From positions 310,001-374,000 of the forward strand of contig CANMFM010000007.1 in the NCBI GenBank assembly GCA_947497175.1: a DNA stretch of 64,000 nucleotides. Reading direction: 5' to 3'. This stretch comes from an uncultured Aquimarina sp. (lineage in GTDB: Bacteria; Bacteroidota; Bacteroidia; Flavobacteriales; Flavobacteriaceae). Position 1 is the stretch's first letter. Each line of letters begins with the position of its first letter. Below the pieces are notes generated by a model that did not search any database, was not told the origin of the DNA, and worked only from the letters and a program-made list of their open reading frames with translations. The position numbers and the translations under genes were made by a program. This document shows positions 1 to 9,815 of this stretch, one piece after another.

Positions 1-950
1 CCTACCTTAATCAAACCAGAGGACTTCATATAACCGCCTGTAATATTTTGATTACCCGAGGTAGTCAAATGGGCATTTATCTGGCCAGTCAACTGTTGTT
101 TACCACAAAAAATCGAGCAATCGTAGGAAATACTAATTATTTAACCACCAATAACACTTTTAAAAATGCTGGCGGTATTATAGAAGAGGTTCCTGTAGAT
201 GATAATGGTATTGATACTAATGCCATCGAAGCTATTTGTAAAGTCAAAGATATAAAAGCAGTTTATGTAACCTCACACCATCATCATCCAACCACGGTTA
301 CACTTTCTGCCGAAAGACGCATGCACCTATTGCAACTGGCACAACACTATAAATTTGCAATTATTGAAGATGACTATGATTATGACTTTCATTATAGCAA
401 TGCTCCAATTCTACCTCTTGCAAGCAACGATTATAATGGAAATGTAATTTATATAGGTGGTTTTACAAAAATTATTGCTCCGGCAATGCGAATCGGGTAT
501 CTAATCGCTCCTAAAGACTTTATTACTGAAGCGGCAAGACTACGTCGTATTATTGATCGACAGGGTGATGTGTTGCTTGAACAAACACTTGCAAAAATGA
601 TTAGTGCCGGAGATATACAACGGCATTGCAATAAAGTTTTAAAAATATACAAATCACGTCGTGACTTGTTTTGTTCTTTATTAAAGGAAAAACTTAGTGA
701 TTATTTTACTTTCGAAATCCCTGATGGAGGAATGGCTGTTTGGGTTAAACTAAATACAAAATTTCGATGGGATGATGTTGTTAACAGAGCATATGATCAC
801 CATTTGGAATTAAACCCCGAATGGAGGCGATATGATCCCAATAATATTGGACATAATGGAATTAGAATGGGATTTGCTTCTTTAAATGAAGATGAAATCA
901 AAATTACTATCCAAAAGCTGGAAAAAGTTATGAAGTCCATAAAACACTAG
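1..950 (+). CDS. MocR/PdxR-type aminotransferase-domain regulator, 5'-truncated
   Basis: The reading frame is open from base 3 to the stop at 948-950, so the gene begins before the window. The visible part is a fold-type I PLP aminotransferase domain. The predicted Schiff-base lysine is the AAA codon at 468-470 in GGFTKIIAP, followed by MRIGYLIAP. The upstream stretch EDDYDYDFHY, and HHHHPTTVTLSAERR before it, are typical of MocR regulators, where this domain is fused behind a GntR winged helix. That DNA-binding half would lie upstream and is not visible, so a stand-alone class I aminotransferase cannot be excluded. MocR proteins usually sense PLP or an amino compound. The gene converges on the methyltransferase at 960-1679 with a 9-bp gap. 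Confidence 0.8.
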   Translation, partial: YLNQTRGLHITACNILITRGSQMGIYLASQLLFTTKNRAIVGNTNYLTTNNTFKNAGGIIEEVPVDDNGIDTNAIEAICKVKDIKAVYVTSHHHHPTTVTLSAERRMHLLQLAQHYKFAIIEDDYDYDFHYSNAPILPLASNDYNGNVIYIGGFTKIIAPAMRIGYLIAPKDFITEAARLRRIIDRQGDVLLEQTLAKMISAGDIQRHCNKVLKIYKSRRDLFCSLLKEKLSDYFTFEIPDGGMAVWVKLNTKFRWDDVVNRAYDHHLELNPEWRRYDPNNIGHNGIRMGFASLNEDEIKITIQKLEKVMKSIKH

Positions 951-959
951 TCAATATCA

Positions 960-1679
960 CTATTTTTTTCTTGCTACATAATAATGACTTTGCCACATAT
1001 ACGTTTCTTTATCAATCACATCTAAGACTTCAAAATCAGCCATTGATAAAAATAACTTAATTTCATCTTTAGTAAAAGCTCTCACTATTGCGTGATCTTT
1101 GCCTAAAGATTTTAGTTCATCCCCGGTTTTCTCGAAATATTCTGAATTCCAATCCCACGTCCAACCCGTTTTTAGATTTGGTTTTGAAGTACCAACCCTT
1201 ATATACTTTCCTACAGAAATCTCTTTTTTGGTTTCATCAAAATTTTCAAATAGTAATGACGCGTCTATAGCATCAAAAATTAGGATTCCATGATTTTTTA
1301 AATTTTTAGCTATATTTTTAAAACTAATAAGTACTTCATCATTGGTAGTCAAATAACTAATTGTTCTCCCGGTAATCAAAGCACAATCAAATTTTTTATT
1401 CGTTTGGAAGGTTTTTAAATTTCCTAAAACAAAATCATCATTTGATACGTGTTTTCTAGCAATATCAAGCATTTCTCGGTTTAAATCAATACCTAAGTAG
1501 TCTAAATTAGTTGCTAAGAACCTTTTAGCCAAATTACCAGTACCACAACCATATTCTAAAACACTATGGACAGAAAACTTATGCAGCACACTGGCATAAA
1601 AATCAAATTCTTCATCGTAATCAAAGAGACTTTGATACATCTGATGATAAATTGCACTAAGATTTTTATATAAATTCAT
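960..1679 (-). CDS. Class I SAM-dependent methyltransferase
   Basis: This 239-residue soluble protein has the Rossmann methyltransferase signature. Motif I (VLEYGCGTGNLAKRF) lies at residues 40-54. An acidic ribose-binding residue follows in YLGIDLNREML, and motif III-like FDCALITGRTISYL comes later. It therefore transfers a methyl group from S-adenosylmethionine, but the substrate cannot be read from the sequence. Length fits small-molecule or class-associated methyltransferases of the Methyltransf_25/11 type. It is convergent with the upstream MocR gene and has no obvious operon partner. The start at 1679 gives a complete N-terminal helix before motif I. Confidence 0.75.
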   Translation of the reverse strand: MNLYKNLSAIYHQMYQSLFDYDEEFDFYASVLHKFSVHSVLEYGCGTGNLAKRFLATNLDYLGIDLNREMLDIARKHVSNDDFVLGNLKTFQTNKKFDCALITGRTISYLTTNDEVLISFKNIAKNLKNHGILIFDAIDASLLFENFDETKKEISVGKYIRVGTSKPNLKTGWTWDWNSEYFEKTGDELKSLGKDHAIVRAFTKDEIKLFLSMADFEVLDVIDKETYMWQSHYYVARKK

Positions 1680-1929
1680 TATTTCCTGTATGTGAATGAT
1701 TCAATTTAATAAAAATTCTTATAACAGAGCAAAATAACTCGTTGTGCATTTAAGAGGTGCTATAAAAAATGTCCATTCGATTTTTATGAAGCAACAAACT
1801 ATAGTCGGTCAATAATCTAAAGAATCCAGTTGTTTTACATCTGGCTTTTTGTAATGGATTAATTTTAGAGCATAGTGTATGGTTTTTTACCGCTTTAAGA
1901 TCTACTTTTAAAAGACGAATGCATCTAAG

Positions 1930-2022
1930 TAAACTACCTCTAGGAAAGCTCATAAGGCATCGGTCGAGAAATAATTTTGATTTTGAGGCAAGCCCCGGAA
2001 CATTTAAATCTCGATTATCGAG
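1930..2022 (-). repeat. Dispersed hairpin repeat, copy C (reverse orientation)
   Basis: This is a reverse-oriented copy of the ~95-bp intergenic repeat also seen at 33941-34036, 35326-35420 and 56428-56522. Read on the minus strand it starts with the palindrome CTCGATAATCGAG, then ATTTAAAT, then a decayed version of the CGAGGCTTGCCTCG hairpin. It ends in GAGGTAGTTTAC. It lies in the otherwise gene-free interval 1680-2167 between the methyltransferase and tamB. No gene is supported in the rest of that interval. Confidence 0.8.
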
Positions 2023-2167
2023 CAAACTTCTAAAAAATAATGCATTCAGATTTTTCTTTAACTCAGTTACTATTATGTCGCTTTATTAAGACAATTTTCA
2101 CAAAATTCTATTTAGAACTCGATAGATTTACGGGTTATATAGATTATTATTAGCAGCCAAAGGCTAT

Positions 2168-5100
2168 ATGAGTGAGAAGAAAAATCGAAAATTTGTTTGG
2201 GGTAAAAGAATCATAATCACCATTCTTTCGATTTTGATATTATGTATGCTTATCATTCTTTTTATCAGAAGTCAATGGGGTCAGGAAATTATTGTTAATA
2301 AGGCCGTAGATTACGTATCAGAGAAAACAGATACTACGATTGACATTGATAAACTATACCTAACATTTTCTGGTAATGTATTACTTGAAGGCCTTTACGT
2401 AGAGGATCAAAAAAATGACACCCTGGTATATTCAGACTATTTAGAAGCTTCTATCGCCCTACTTCCTTTACTTCAGGGTAACAAACTTCATATCAAATCT
2501 GTTGACTGGAAGGGCTTGGTAGCCAAAATCAAGAAAAAAGAAAATCAAAATTTTAATTATCAATTCCTTATCGATTCTCTTAGCAGTTCGACAGATACTA
2601 CAACAATACAAACTAGTGATCCCTTCGAAATCATTATAGAGGATATAAATTTGGAAGATATCACGCTTGACTATAAAAACGAGACACAGGGCAATACACT
2701 TTGGGCTAAATTAGGGACACTTAAAACTGCTATTCAAAAGTTCGATCTAACGAACATGACTTTTGAAGTAAACACCTTTGATCTTGACAATACTATAATA
2801 GTATTTGATCAATACAAAGATATAATTTCAGAGGAAAGCAGTGAAGCTATGGTTTTACCAAATTTTGCTCTCGACAAATTGAATCTGAATATGATCACTT
2901 TCACTTATCAAAGTGAGCCTGATCAACTTTTTATTGAAAGCGCAATAACCGATGGAGCACTAAAAAGCGTTAACGTAGATTTGCCAAAACAAACTATTGA
3001 TTTAGAGCTTTTCGAAGTAAACAATTCTGCATTCGCTTTAAAAGATTTATCCAATACTGATAAAAAACAACCATTGCGTCAAAACAATAATGATACTTTT
3101 ATTTGGCCTAATTGGAGAATCAATGCAGATCAAGTCTCTATTAGTAATCAACAATTTTCCTATTTAACAAAAAATCAAATATCGCAAAACGGCGTATTTG
3201 ATCCGGAAAACTTTAACATCACCCAACTTAAAGCAAATTTATCCGATTTTACATATCGCCCAAAAAATACGGAAGTGAGAATCAATCATATTTCATTTGC
3301 AGAACGTAGTGGTTTTAGCGTCAAAAACTTTTCGAGTTTTGCTGCGCTAAGTGATACTACTTCAAAAATTTCAAATTTGGCATTACAAACAAACCATAAT
3401 TATGTTCAAGGTTCTGTTGTGCTTAATTACGATTCTGTTCAAAACCTGATACATTCTCCTGGTGCTTCAGATCTTAACCTGGATCTTTCAAAAATCAATT
3501 CTTCTCTGAGCGATATAGCATATTTTCAACCATCACTTATGGACAATGAATATATTCAAAAACTATCGACTAAAAACATACATGGATTTATTACTGCCAA
3601 TGGAAATCTTGACAATGTACAGCTACAGGAGTTATTTTTGCAATGGGGCGATAGTACCAAAATCACACTTAATGGCGGGATAAAGAACCTTTCGACTCCT
3701 GATTCTCTATATTTTAATAACATTTCTACCAAAATAAAAGTATACCGAAGTGATGTTTCTGCTTTTATGAATCCAGATACGCTTGGTATTACCATCCCTG
3801 ACAGCATATCTGTTAATGGCTGGTTGCAGGGATCCTTATCCAAATTTACTACCGATGCTACAATTAATTCTACTTTGGGGGATGTCATTATTGAAGGAAA
3901 ACTGGATATAAATGATTTTCCCGGTTTTACCGGAAACATCTCGGCAAATCAATTGCATCTTAATAAAATAGTAAAAAATCCTCAGCTGGGTACGCTTTCT
4001 TTTTCTTCAGATATAGACGTACGTGGAAATTCTCTATCCACATTAGATGCAACGGTCCAAACCTCTTTTGATGATTTAACATATAAGTCGTATGATTTCT
4101 CTGCGCTACAGCTCAATGCAGAAATTAATAATGGTAAAGGACGTCTTTCTTCTCGATTTAAAGATGAAAATCTTAATATGCACCTTACGGCAAATGTAGA
4201 TTTAGATAGTGTATCTTCAGTGGTTACAATCGATACAAAAGTTATTGGAGCCGACCTTCATGCACTTGGAATTACAAAAAAAGTAATCAAAACACAATTT
4301 GATCTTAACGCAACCTTTAAAGGCAATCTTGATGACTTCAATATTAATGCTAAGACTAGCGGTGCAACGGTTGTTTATCAAAATGAACCTTACAATGTTG
4401 AAAACATACAAGTTTCTGCAAAAAACACATCTCAAAGAACAGCCTTTTCGATACGAAGTGGTTTCCTGAACGGAAAACTTTCGTCTAATAGTACAGTTCA
4501 AAATACATTTGAAGCCATACAAAGACAACTTTTAGAATATATCAATCCAAAAGAAAAAAATAACGAAAATCAAACTCCTGTCAATACCAAAATAAAAATA
4601 TCCTTTAAAGAGACACCTATTATAAATGAAGTCTTTATCCCTGGACTAAGAACTTCAGACACGATTCGAATCAAGGCCAGTTTTTCGGAAGGAACAAATG
4701 AACTTACTGCAAAAATTAAAACGGAAAGAATAAATTTTGGAGAAAGTACCTTGAACAGACTTGATATTTCGGCTAACGGAACTCAAAACCAAATGAAATT
4801 TAAGGTAGCCTGGGATTCTATTGTATCCAATCCTTTACGTATCAATGCTACAGAAATTAGTGGGCAATTAGCACAACAAAAATTAAAGCTTAACTTCGAC
4901 GCTTTTGACTTTGAAAAGAAAAGCACAGCTCATTTGGTTGCTGAAGCCGAATTTAAAAAAGATACACTACATTTTCATATCGATCCGTCCTCCTTAATTC
5001 TTGATAAGACCCCTTGGAAGATTGATGCGCAGAATAGCGTGGTAGTCTCTGATGATTACATTTCGGTTGATAATTTTGTGATAAGCAACGGCAATCAATC

Positions 5101-7135
5101 CCTCGCCATAACAACGAATAGAATTGATATTAATAAAAAGCACATTAATTTTGATTTCAATAATTTTCAGTTATCCAACATCACAAGGGTGCTTAATGAG
5201 AATCAATTAATAGCCTCAGGACAGGTAAATGGCGAAATTTGTATTGAAGAACCTCTTGGTAAAACAGGAATGATTTCCGATGTATCCATAAATGAGCTTA
5301 GCATTATCGAAATTCCATTAGGAAAATTACATCTAGACGCTGAAAGTGAACGTTTCAGTTCGTATACTCTTGATATGTCACTCAAAGGGCCTAAAGTGGA
5401 TCTTGGGTTTAGTGGAGACTTTATAGCCAAAGAAAAAAAACCCAACGTTAACCTTACGTTAGATCTCAAAAAACTAGAAATCAATATCATTGAACGTTTT
5501 TTTGAATCTTATATATCAAATGCTACCGGATCTTTGGCCGGTACCGCAAAGATCAAAGGAAATTTGGATTCGCCTTTATATTCGGGAGATTTTCATTTTG
5601 ACAACGCCGGTTTGGAGGTAAACACCTTGAATACCAGATTTATATTACCCGAAGAAAATATGAAGATTACTAACGATCAGGTAACGCTTAACACGTTTAC
5701 TATTAAAGATGCCAATGGTGATTCGTTTACCCTGGACGGTACAATTAAAACAAAATCAATAACCAACCCTTCTTTTGATCTATCGTTAACGGCTAATGAT
5801 TTTACTGTACTTAATTCGACAAAAGAAGATAGTGATATTTTTTATGGAAAAGTAAATATAAATAGCGATTTACAAATACGCGGGGATTTGGAAGTCCCAG
5901 TGATACGAGGAACACTTTCATTAGATGAAAACTCTGATTTTACTTTGGTGGTTCCTGAGTCTGAATTAGAAATCAAAGAACGTGAAGGTGTTGTGATCTT
6001 TGTGAATAGAGAAAATCCTGATGCTATCCTGACAAGAGTTGATGAAAAAAAATCCGAGATCACATTTTTGCAGGGATTTGATATTCAAACTCGATTGCGA
6101 ATAGGGAAACAATCAACATTTCAAATCATAATTGATGAAACCACCAATGATTTTATACAAGTTCATGGTAAAGGAGATTTTGTGTTTGGTATGGAACCAA
6201 ACGGAAGAACAACATTAACAGGCCGATATGATATAAGTGATGGTCTATATCGTGTAAGTTTATATGATTTGGTCGCCAGGGAATTCGAAATTAAACCAGG
6301 AGGAACCATAATATGGAAAGGAGATCCACTAGAGGCCGATCTCGATGTAACGGCGGTCTATAGAGTAGAAACTTCTCCTCTACCGCTGGTTAATTCGCGT
6401 ACTAATTTGCAAGCCAGAGACGTAGATTTTCTGGTCTATCTTAACGTGGATGAAGAATTATTAACTCCCGAAATTTCATTCGAACTAGATATGCCCGAAG
6501 AAGATCGTGGTGTTTTAGGAGGCGCTATTTATGGCCAGGTACAACAATTAAATAATCAAGAAGCAGAATTAAATAAACAGGTTTTTTCGCTACTGGTCCT
6601 CAATCGCTTTTTTCCAGAATCTGGTAGCGATGGTAGTAGCGGTGGTGTGGCAAAATTAGCCAGAGATAATGTGAATAGTGTTCTGGCCGGTCAGCTTAAT
6701 AGCATAAGTAAGAAGATTATTGGAGCGTCTGATTTTGATCTTAATTTTGACTTAAATAGTTATGGTACATATCAAGGCAATACAACTAACAATGCTACGG
6801 ACTTAGAGATAAATGCGCAAAAATCATTTCTGGATGATCGCCTCATTGTGCAAGTAGGAAGCGCCGTAAATGTTGAAGGTAACAGTCAGGCCACCGAAGA
6901 AAGTAGTCCAATTATTGGTAATGTCAGTTTAGAATATTTGTTAACCCAAAATGGCCGATTTCGATTAAAAGGGTTTAGAAAAAATCAATTTGAAAGCGTG
7001 ATCGATGGTCAACTTATCGTTACCGGAATCGCTTTTATCTTCAATAGAGAATTTAATAAATTTAAAGATTTATGGAGATCCTCAGTACAAAAAGAACTTA
7101 AAAAACGAGAAGAGCAGCAAAAAAATGAAGAATAA
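2168..7135 (+). CDS. tamB: Translocation and assembly module inner-membrane protein TamB
   Basis: At 1655 residues this is in the usual range for TamB/DUF490 proteins (AsmA-like superfamily). A single N-terminal membrane anchor lies at about residues 13-31. A very long beta-rich region follows, expected to form a periplasm-spanning lipid-conducting groove. The C-terminal third carries the conserved TamB domain, with segments such as GRYDISDGLYRVSLYDL and LEADLDVTAVYRVETSPLP. It ends in a charged lysine/glutamate tail. TamB works with the Omp85 protein encoded directly downstream, with which it overlaps by 11 bp, so the two are translationally coupled. The role is outer-membrane biogenesis, by lipid transport or beta-barrel assembly. 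Confidence 0.93.
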   Translation: MSEKKNRKFVWGKRIIITILSILILCMLIILFIRSQWGQEIIVNKAVDYVSEKTDTTIDIDKLYLTFSGNVLLEGLYVEDQKNDTLVYSDYLEASIALLPLLQGNKLHIKSVDWKGLVAKIKKKENQNFNYQFLIDSLSSSTDTTTIQTSDPFEIIIEDINLEDITLDYKNETQGNTLWAKLGTLKTAIQKFDLTNMTFEVNTFDLDNTIIVFDQYKDIISEESSEAMVLPNFALDKLNLNMITFTYQSEPDQLFIESAITDGALKSVNVDLPKQTIDLELFEVNNSAFALKDLSNTDKKQPLRQNNNDTFIWPNWRINADQVSISNQQFSYLTKNQISQNGVFDPENFNITQLKANLSDFTYRPKNTEVRINHISFAERSGFSVKNFSSFAALSDTTSKISNLALQTNHNYVQGSVVLNYDSVQNLIHSPGASDLNLDLSKINSSLSDIAYFQPSLMDNEYIQKLSTKNIHGFITANGNLDNVQLQELFLQWGDSTKITLNGGIKNLSTPDSLYFNNISTKIKVYRSDVSAFMNPDTLGITIPDSISVNGWLQGSLSKFTTDATINSTLGDVIIEGKLDINDFPGFTGNISANQLHLNKIVKNPQLGTLSFSSDIDVRGNSLSTLDATVQTSFDDLTYKSYDFSALQLNAEINNGKGRLSSRFKDENLNMHLTANVDLDSVSSVVTIDTKVIGADLHALGITKKVIKTQFDLNATFKGNLDDFNINAKTSGATVVYQNEPYNVENIQVSAKNTSQRTAFSIRSGFLNGKLSSNSTVQNTFEAIQRQLLEYINPKEKNNENQTPVNTKIKISFKETPIINEVFIPGLRTSDTIRIKASFSEGTNELTAKIKTERINFGESTLNRLDISANGTQNQMKFKVAWDSIVSNPLRINATEISGQLAQQKLKLNFDAFDFEKKSTAHLVAEAEFKKDTLHFHIDPSSLILDKTPWKIDAQNSVVVSDDYISVDNFVISNGNQSLAITTNRIDINKKHINFDFNNFQLSNITRVLNENQLIASGQVNGEICIEEPLGKTGMISDVSINELSIIEIPLGKLHLDAESERFSSYTLDMSLKGPKVDLGFSGDFIAKEKKPNVNLTLDLKKLEINIIERFFESYISNATGSLAGTAKIKGNLDSPLYSGDFHFDNAGLEVNTLNTRFILPEENMKITNDQVTLNTFTIKDANGDSFTLDGTIKTKSITNPSFDLSLTANDFTVLNSTKEDSDIFYGKVNINSDLQIRGDLEVPVIRGTLSLDENSDFTLVVPESELEIKEREGVVIFVNRENPDAILTRVDEKKSEITFLQGFDIQTRLRIGKQSTFQIIIDETTNDFIQVHGKGDFVFGMEPNGRTTLTGRYDISDGLYRVSLYDLVAREFEIKPGGTIIWKGDPLEADLDVTAVYRVETSPLPLVNSRTNLQARDVDFLVYLNVDEELLTPEISFELDMPEEDRGVLGGAIYGQVQQLNNQEAELNKQVFSLLVLNRFFPESGSDGSSGGVAKLARDNVNSVLAGQLNSISKKIIGASDFDLNFDLNSYGTYQGNTTNNATDLEINAQKSFLDDRLIVQVGSAVNVEGNSQATEESSPIIGNVSLEYLLTQNGRFRLKGFRKNQFESVIDGQLIVTGIAFIFNREFNKFKDLWRSSVQKELKKREEQQKNEE

Positions 7136-9416
7136 TCACCCAATTTATTCATATCTAAGTATCTCGGTACTTATATTATTTTTTGCAACACTTTTTTCGT
7201 GTAGTGTTGAAAAATATATCCCCGAAGATAAAATACTCTATACCGGGGCAGAAATCCAATTGAGTACAGAAGATACCGTTAAAAATAAACGTGACCTAAA
7301 AGAGGAAATCGAAAATCTCTTATTCTCTAAGCCCTATACCAAATTCTTGGGAACTAGATTCGGTTTGCTTTTTCATTACAAAGCAAATAGGGAAAAACCT
7401 GGTTTTATTAACAAATTCATGAATGATAAATTTGGTGAGAAGCCCACGTATTTATCAGACATAGACATTCCGAAAACAGAAGATCTGATCGATAATCGTC
7501 TTAAAAACAGAGGTTTTTTTAAAAGTAGTATATCCTCAGAGGTTTTGAAAAATGAAAAAACCGCCAAACTTCACTACAATGTACTAATTAATAAACCATA
7601 TCGCGTTAACACATATATTCTTGACACCATGCAAATGCCTCTAAAGGGTGCAATTTCGGCAACAATGAATGAACGTCTCATAAAAAAAGGAGATCGTTTT
7701 GATTTATCCCTTTTTAAGAAAGAAAGGTTAAGAATTGACGAAAAATTGAAATCAGTAGGATATTATAATTTTAACCCTGATTTTTTAATTTTTGAAGCAG
7801 ACACCAATCAATACAAAAACAAAAGATTTGATCTATTTCTGAGATTGAAAAAAGAAGTTCCAAGAATATCTGTAGTTCCATATGAGATTGACGAGATTCT
7901 GGTATATCCTAATCACTCTTTAGATACGCTATATGCCGCTCAAGATACGACCATGTATAAAGGAATTAAATATATTCAGGACTCCTTATTTTTTAAGCCT
8001 AAACGATTAGAGCCTTACATTTTATTTGAAAAAGATCAGTTATACAATCCAGAACGGTCAAGTCTTACCAGCAAAAGATTATCTTCTATAGGTACCTACC
8101 AATTTGTAAACATACGATATGATGAAATTGACACTATACAAGACGGCGTTACTCCAAAAAAACTTAGAGCGCGTATTTATCTTACTCCATTAAAAAAACG
8201 AGCGCTACGCATGGAACTCCAGGCAGTTTCAAAATCAAATAACTTTGCCGGTCCACGACTTCTTTTGCGCTACAGCAATCGTAATCTATTTAAAGGAGGT
8301 GAAACATTAAACATCACAAATACCTTGGGATATGAGACACAAATTGCAAGTGGCGAAAATGCAGGTTTAAGCAGTGTACAGGTCGGATTAAGCGGGGATT
8401 TGATTTTTCCCAGAATACTATTCCCAATAAAAATTGATCCTGACTTTAACTATAAAATTCCGAATACTAAAATAAGCCTGGGGGCAGAATATCTTAATCG
8501 TAGTCAGCTATATGGCTTGTTTTCGACAACCGCTTCTTTTGGTTATAATTGGAATGCAAATAAATTTGTGTACCATGAAATAAATCCCATTAATGTTAAT
8601 TATGTCAATCTGTCTAATACTACAGAAGAATTTGAAGAAATTCTGGACGAAAACCCATTCTTAAACAGTAGTTTCCAGCAGCAATTCATAGCGGGGATTA
8701 CCTATACCTTTATATATAACGAACTAAACAGCTCAAGTACTAAAAATCCTATTTTTTTTAATGCTAATGTAGATATTGCCGGTAATACGCTAAGCCTTTT
8801 CTCTAAAAGCGCTACTGAAGAAGGAGTTTCTGATACTTTCTTGGGCTTAGAATACGCTCAGTATGCAAAAGCCGACATTGATTTGCGATACTACATCGAC
8901 CTTGGAAAACGTCAAAAATTGGTAAGTCGATTATTTGCCGGATGGGGACTACCTTACGGAAATTCAGATATCCTGCCATTTGCAAAACAATATTTCTCGG
9001 GTGGTCCATATAGTGTACGAGCATTTAGAATAAGATCTCTAGGCCCGGGAAGCTATGTTCCTGAGGCTGATGATAATGGAGCTTTTTTTGATAGAAACGG
9101 AGACATTCGCTTAGAAGCAAACTTAGAATATCGTTTCCCGCTGTTTTCCTTTTTCAGCGGTGCCGTTTTTGCTGATGCCGGAAATGTTTGGTTAACAGAA
9201 GAAAACGAAGCGCTTCCGGGAGGTGCTTTTTCTTCAGATTTTATAGATGAATTAGGGATAGGCGTGGGAGTTGGATTACGAGTGGATATTCAAAACTTTG
9301 TTATACGTTTGGATTTGGCAGCACCTCTGAATGATCCTTCAAAACCTAAAAAAGAACGATTTGATTTTGACATATCCAATCCTGTATTAAACTTTGCTAT
9401 TGGGTATCCTTTTTAA
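7125..9416 (+). CDS. tamL: TamA-like Omp85 outer-membrane lipoprotein (TamL type)
   Basis: The frame is open from 7005, but the ATG at 7125 is the better start. It gives a 763-residue protein whose N-terminus is a lipoprotein signal ending in LFSC, whereas the longer form would run deep into tamB. POTRA-like repeats follow, then a C-terminal Omp85 barrel from about residue 400. The L6-loop motif SVRAFRIRS and the strand segment LEANLEYRFPLF are both present, and the chain ends in a terminal Phe as expected for a barrel beta-signal. TamA of Proteobacteria has a cleaved signal without a lipid anchor; the lipidated Bacteroidota form is called TamL. It pairs with TamB. Confidence 0.9.
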   Translation: MKNNHPIYSYLSISVLILFFATLFSCSVEKYIPEDKILYTGAEIQLSTEDTVKNKRDLKEEIENLLFSKPYTKFLGTRFGLLFHYKANREKPGFINKFMNDKFGEKPTYLSDIDIPKTEDLIDNRLKNRGFFKSSISSEVLKNEKTAKLHYNVLINKPYRVNTYILDTMQMPLKGAISATMNERLIKKGDRFDLSLFKKERLRIDEKLKSVGYYNFNPDFLIFEADTNQYKNKRFDLFLRLKKEVPRISVVPYEIDEILVYPNHSLDTLYAAQDTTMYKGIKYIQDSLFFKPKRLEPYILFEKDQLYNPERSSLTSKRLSSIGTYQFVNIRYDEIDTIQDGVTPKKLRARIYLTPLKKRALRMELQAVSKSNNFAGPRLLLRYSNRNLFKGGETLNITNTLGYETQIASGENAGLSSVQVGLSGDLIFPRILFPIKIDPDFNYKIPNTKISLGAEYLNRSQLYGLFSTTASFGYNWNANKFVYHEINPINVNYVNLSNTTEEFEEILDENPFLNSSFQQQFIAGITYTFIYNELNSSSTKNPIFFNANVDIAGNTLSLFSKSATEEGVSDTFLGLEYAQYAKADIDLRYYIDLGKRQKLVSRLFAGWGLPYGNSDILPFAKQYFSGGPYSVRAFRIRSLGPGSYVPEADDNGAFFDRNGDIRLEANLEYRFPLFSFFSGAVFADAGNVWLTEENEALPGGAFSSDFIDELGIGVGVGLRVDIQNFVIRLDLAAPLNDPSKPKKERFDFDISNPVLNFAIGYPF

Positions 9417-9437
9417 TCATAAATAGACTTGTATGGC

Positions 9438-9815
9438 TTAATTGATTCGCCATGGTGGATTCTTTCTATTACTTCCCGCGTGGTATAAAATGATTTGATT
9501 CCCGTCTGGATCTTTTAGTCGTGCTTCTCGCCAAAGCCATGTTTGGTTTTTAGGCAATTGCTCAAACGGCACCCCTTCTTCTACTAAGCGCTCAACTTCT
9601 TCATCTAATGTATTGGTTTCAAAGTATACATACACCCCCTCGCCTTCTGGTAATCGCTCTACCTGATGGATCGAAAATGTAGCGTCTCCTTCAACACATT
9701 CAAAGCGCGCATAATGCGGTAATGCTTCTACAATGAGTTGCAGTCCTAGTTTTTTATAAAATGAAATTGACTTTTCGACATCCAGCGATGGAACAGTCAC
9801 CTGATTCAGATTCAT
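9438..9815 (-). CDS. VOC-family (glyoxalase/bleomycin-resistance) protein
   Basis: This 125-residue protein has the paired beta-alpha-beta-beta-beta layout of the vicinal oxygen chelate family. It starts with VTVPSLDVEKSISFYKKLGL and ends with the characteristic RLKDPDGNQIILYH. His/Glu metal-ligand candidates are present, but the substrate is not evident. The start codon at 9813-9815 overlaps the stop of the proline dehydrogenase gene by one base. The pair is therefore translated from one message, which makes a role beside proline catabolism possible but unproven. Confidence 0.8.
   Translation of the reverse strand: MNLNQVTVPSLDVEKSISFYKKLGLQLIVEALPHYARFECVEGDATFSIHQVERLPEGEGVYVYFETNTLDEEVERLVEEGVPFEQLPKNQTWLWREARLKDPDGNQIILYHAGSNRKNPPWRIN

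Noticed and set aside
1750..2025. A 91-codon minus-strand open frame between the methyltransferase and tamB
   Set aside because: Its first third is the dispersed repeat itself and the rest has no recognisable protein features; codon use looks random.
7005..7124. A longer N-terminus for the TamA-like protein
   Set aside because: It lies wholly inside tamB and would bury the lipoprotein signal; ATG 7125 is the natural start.
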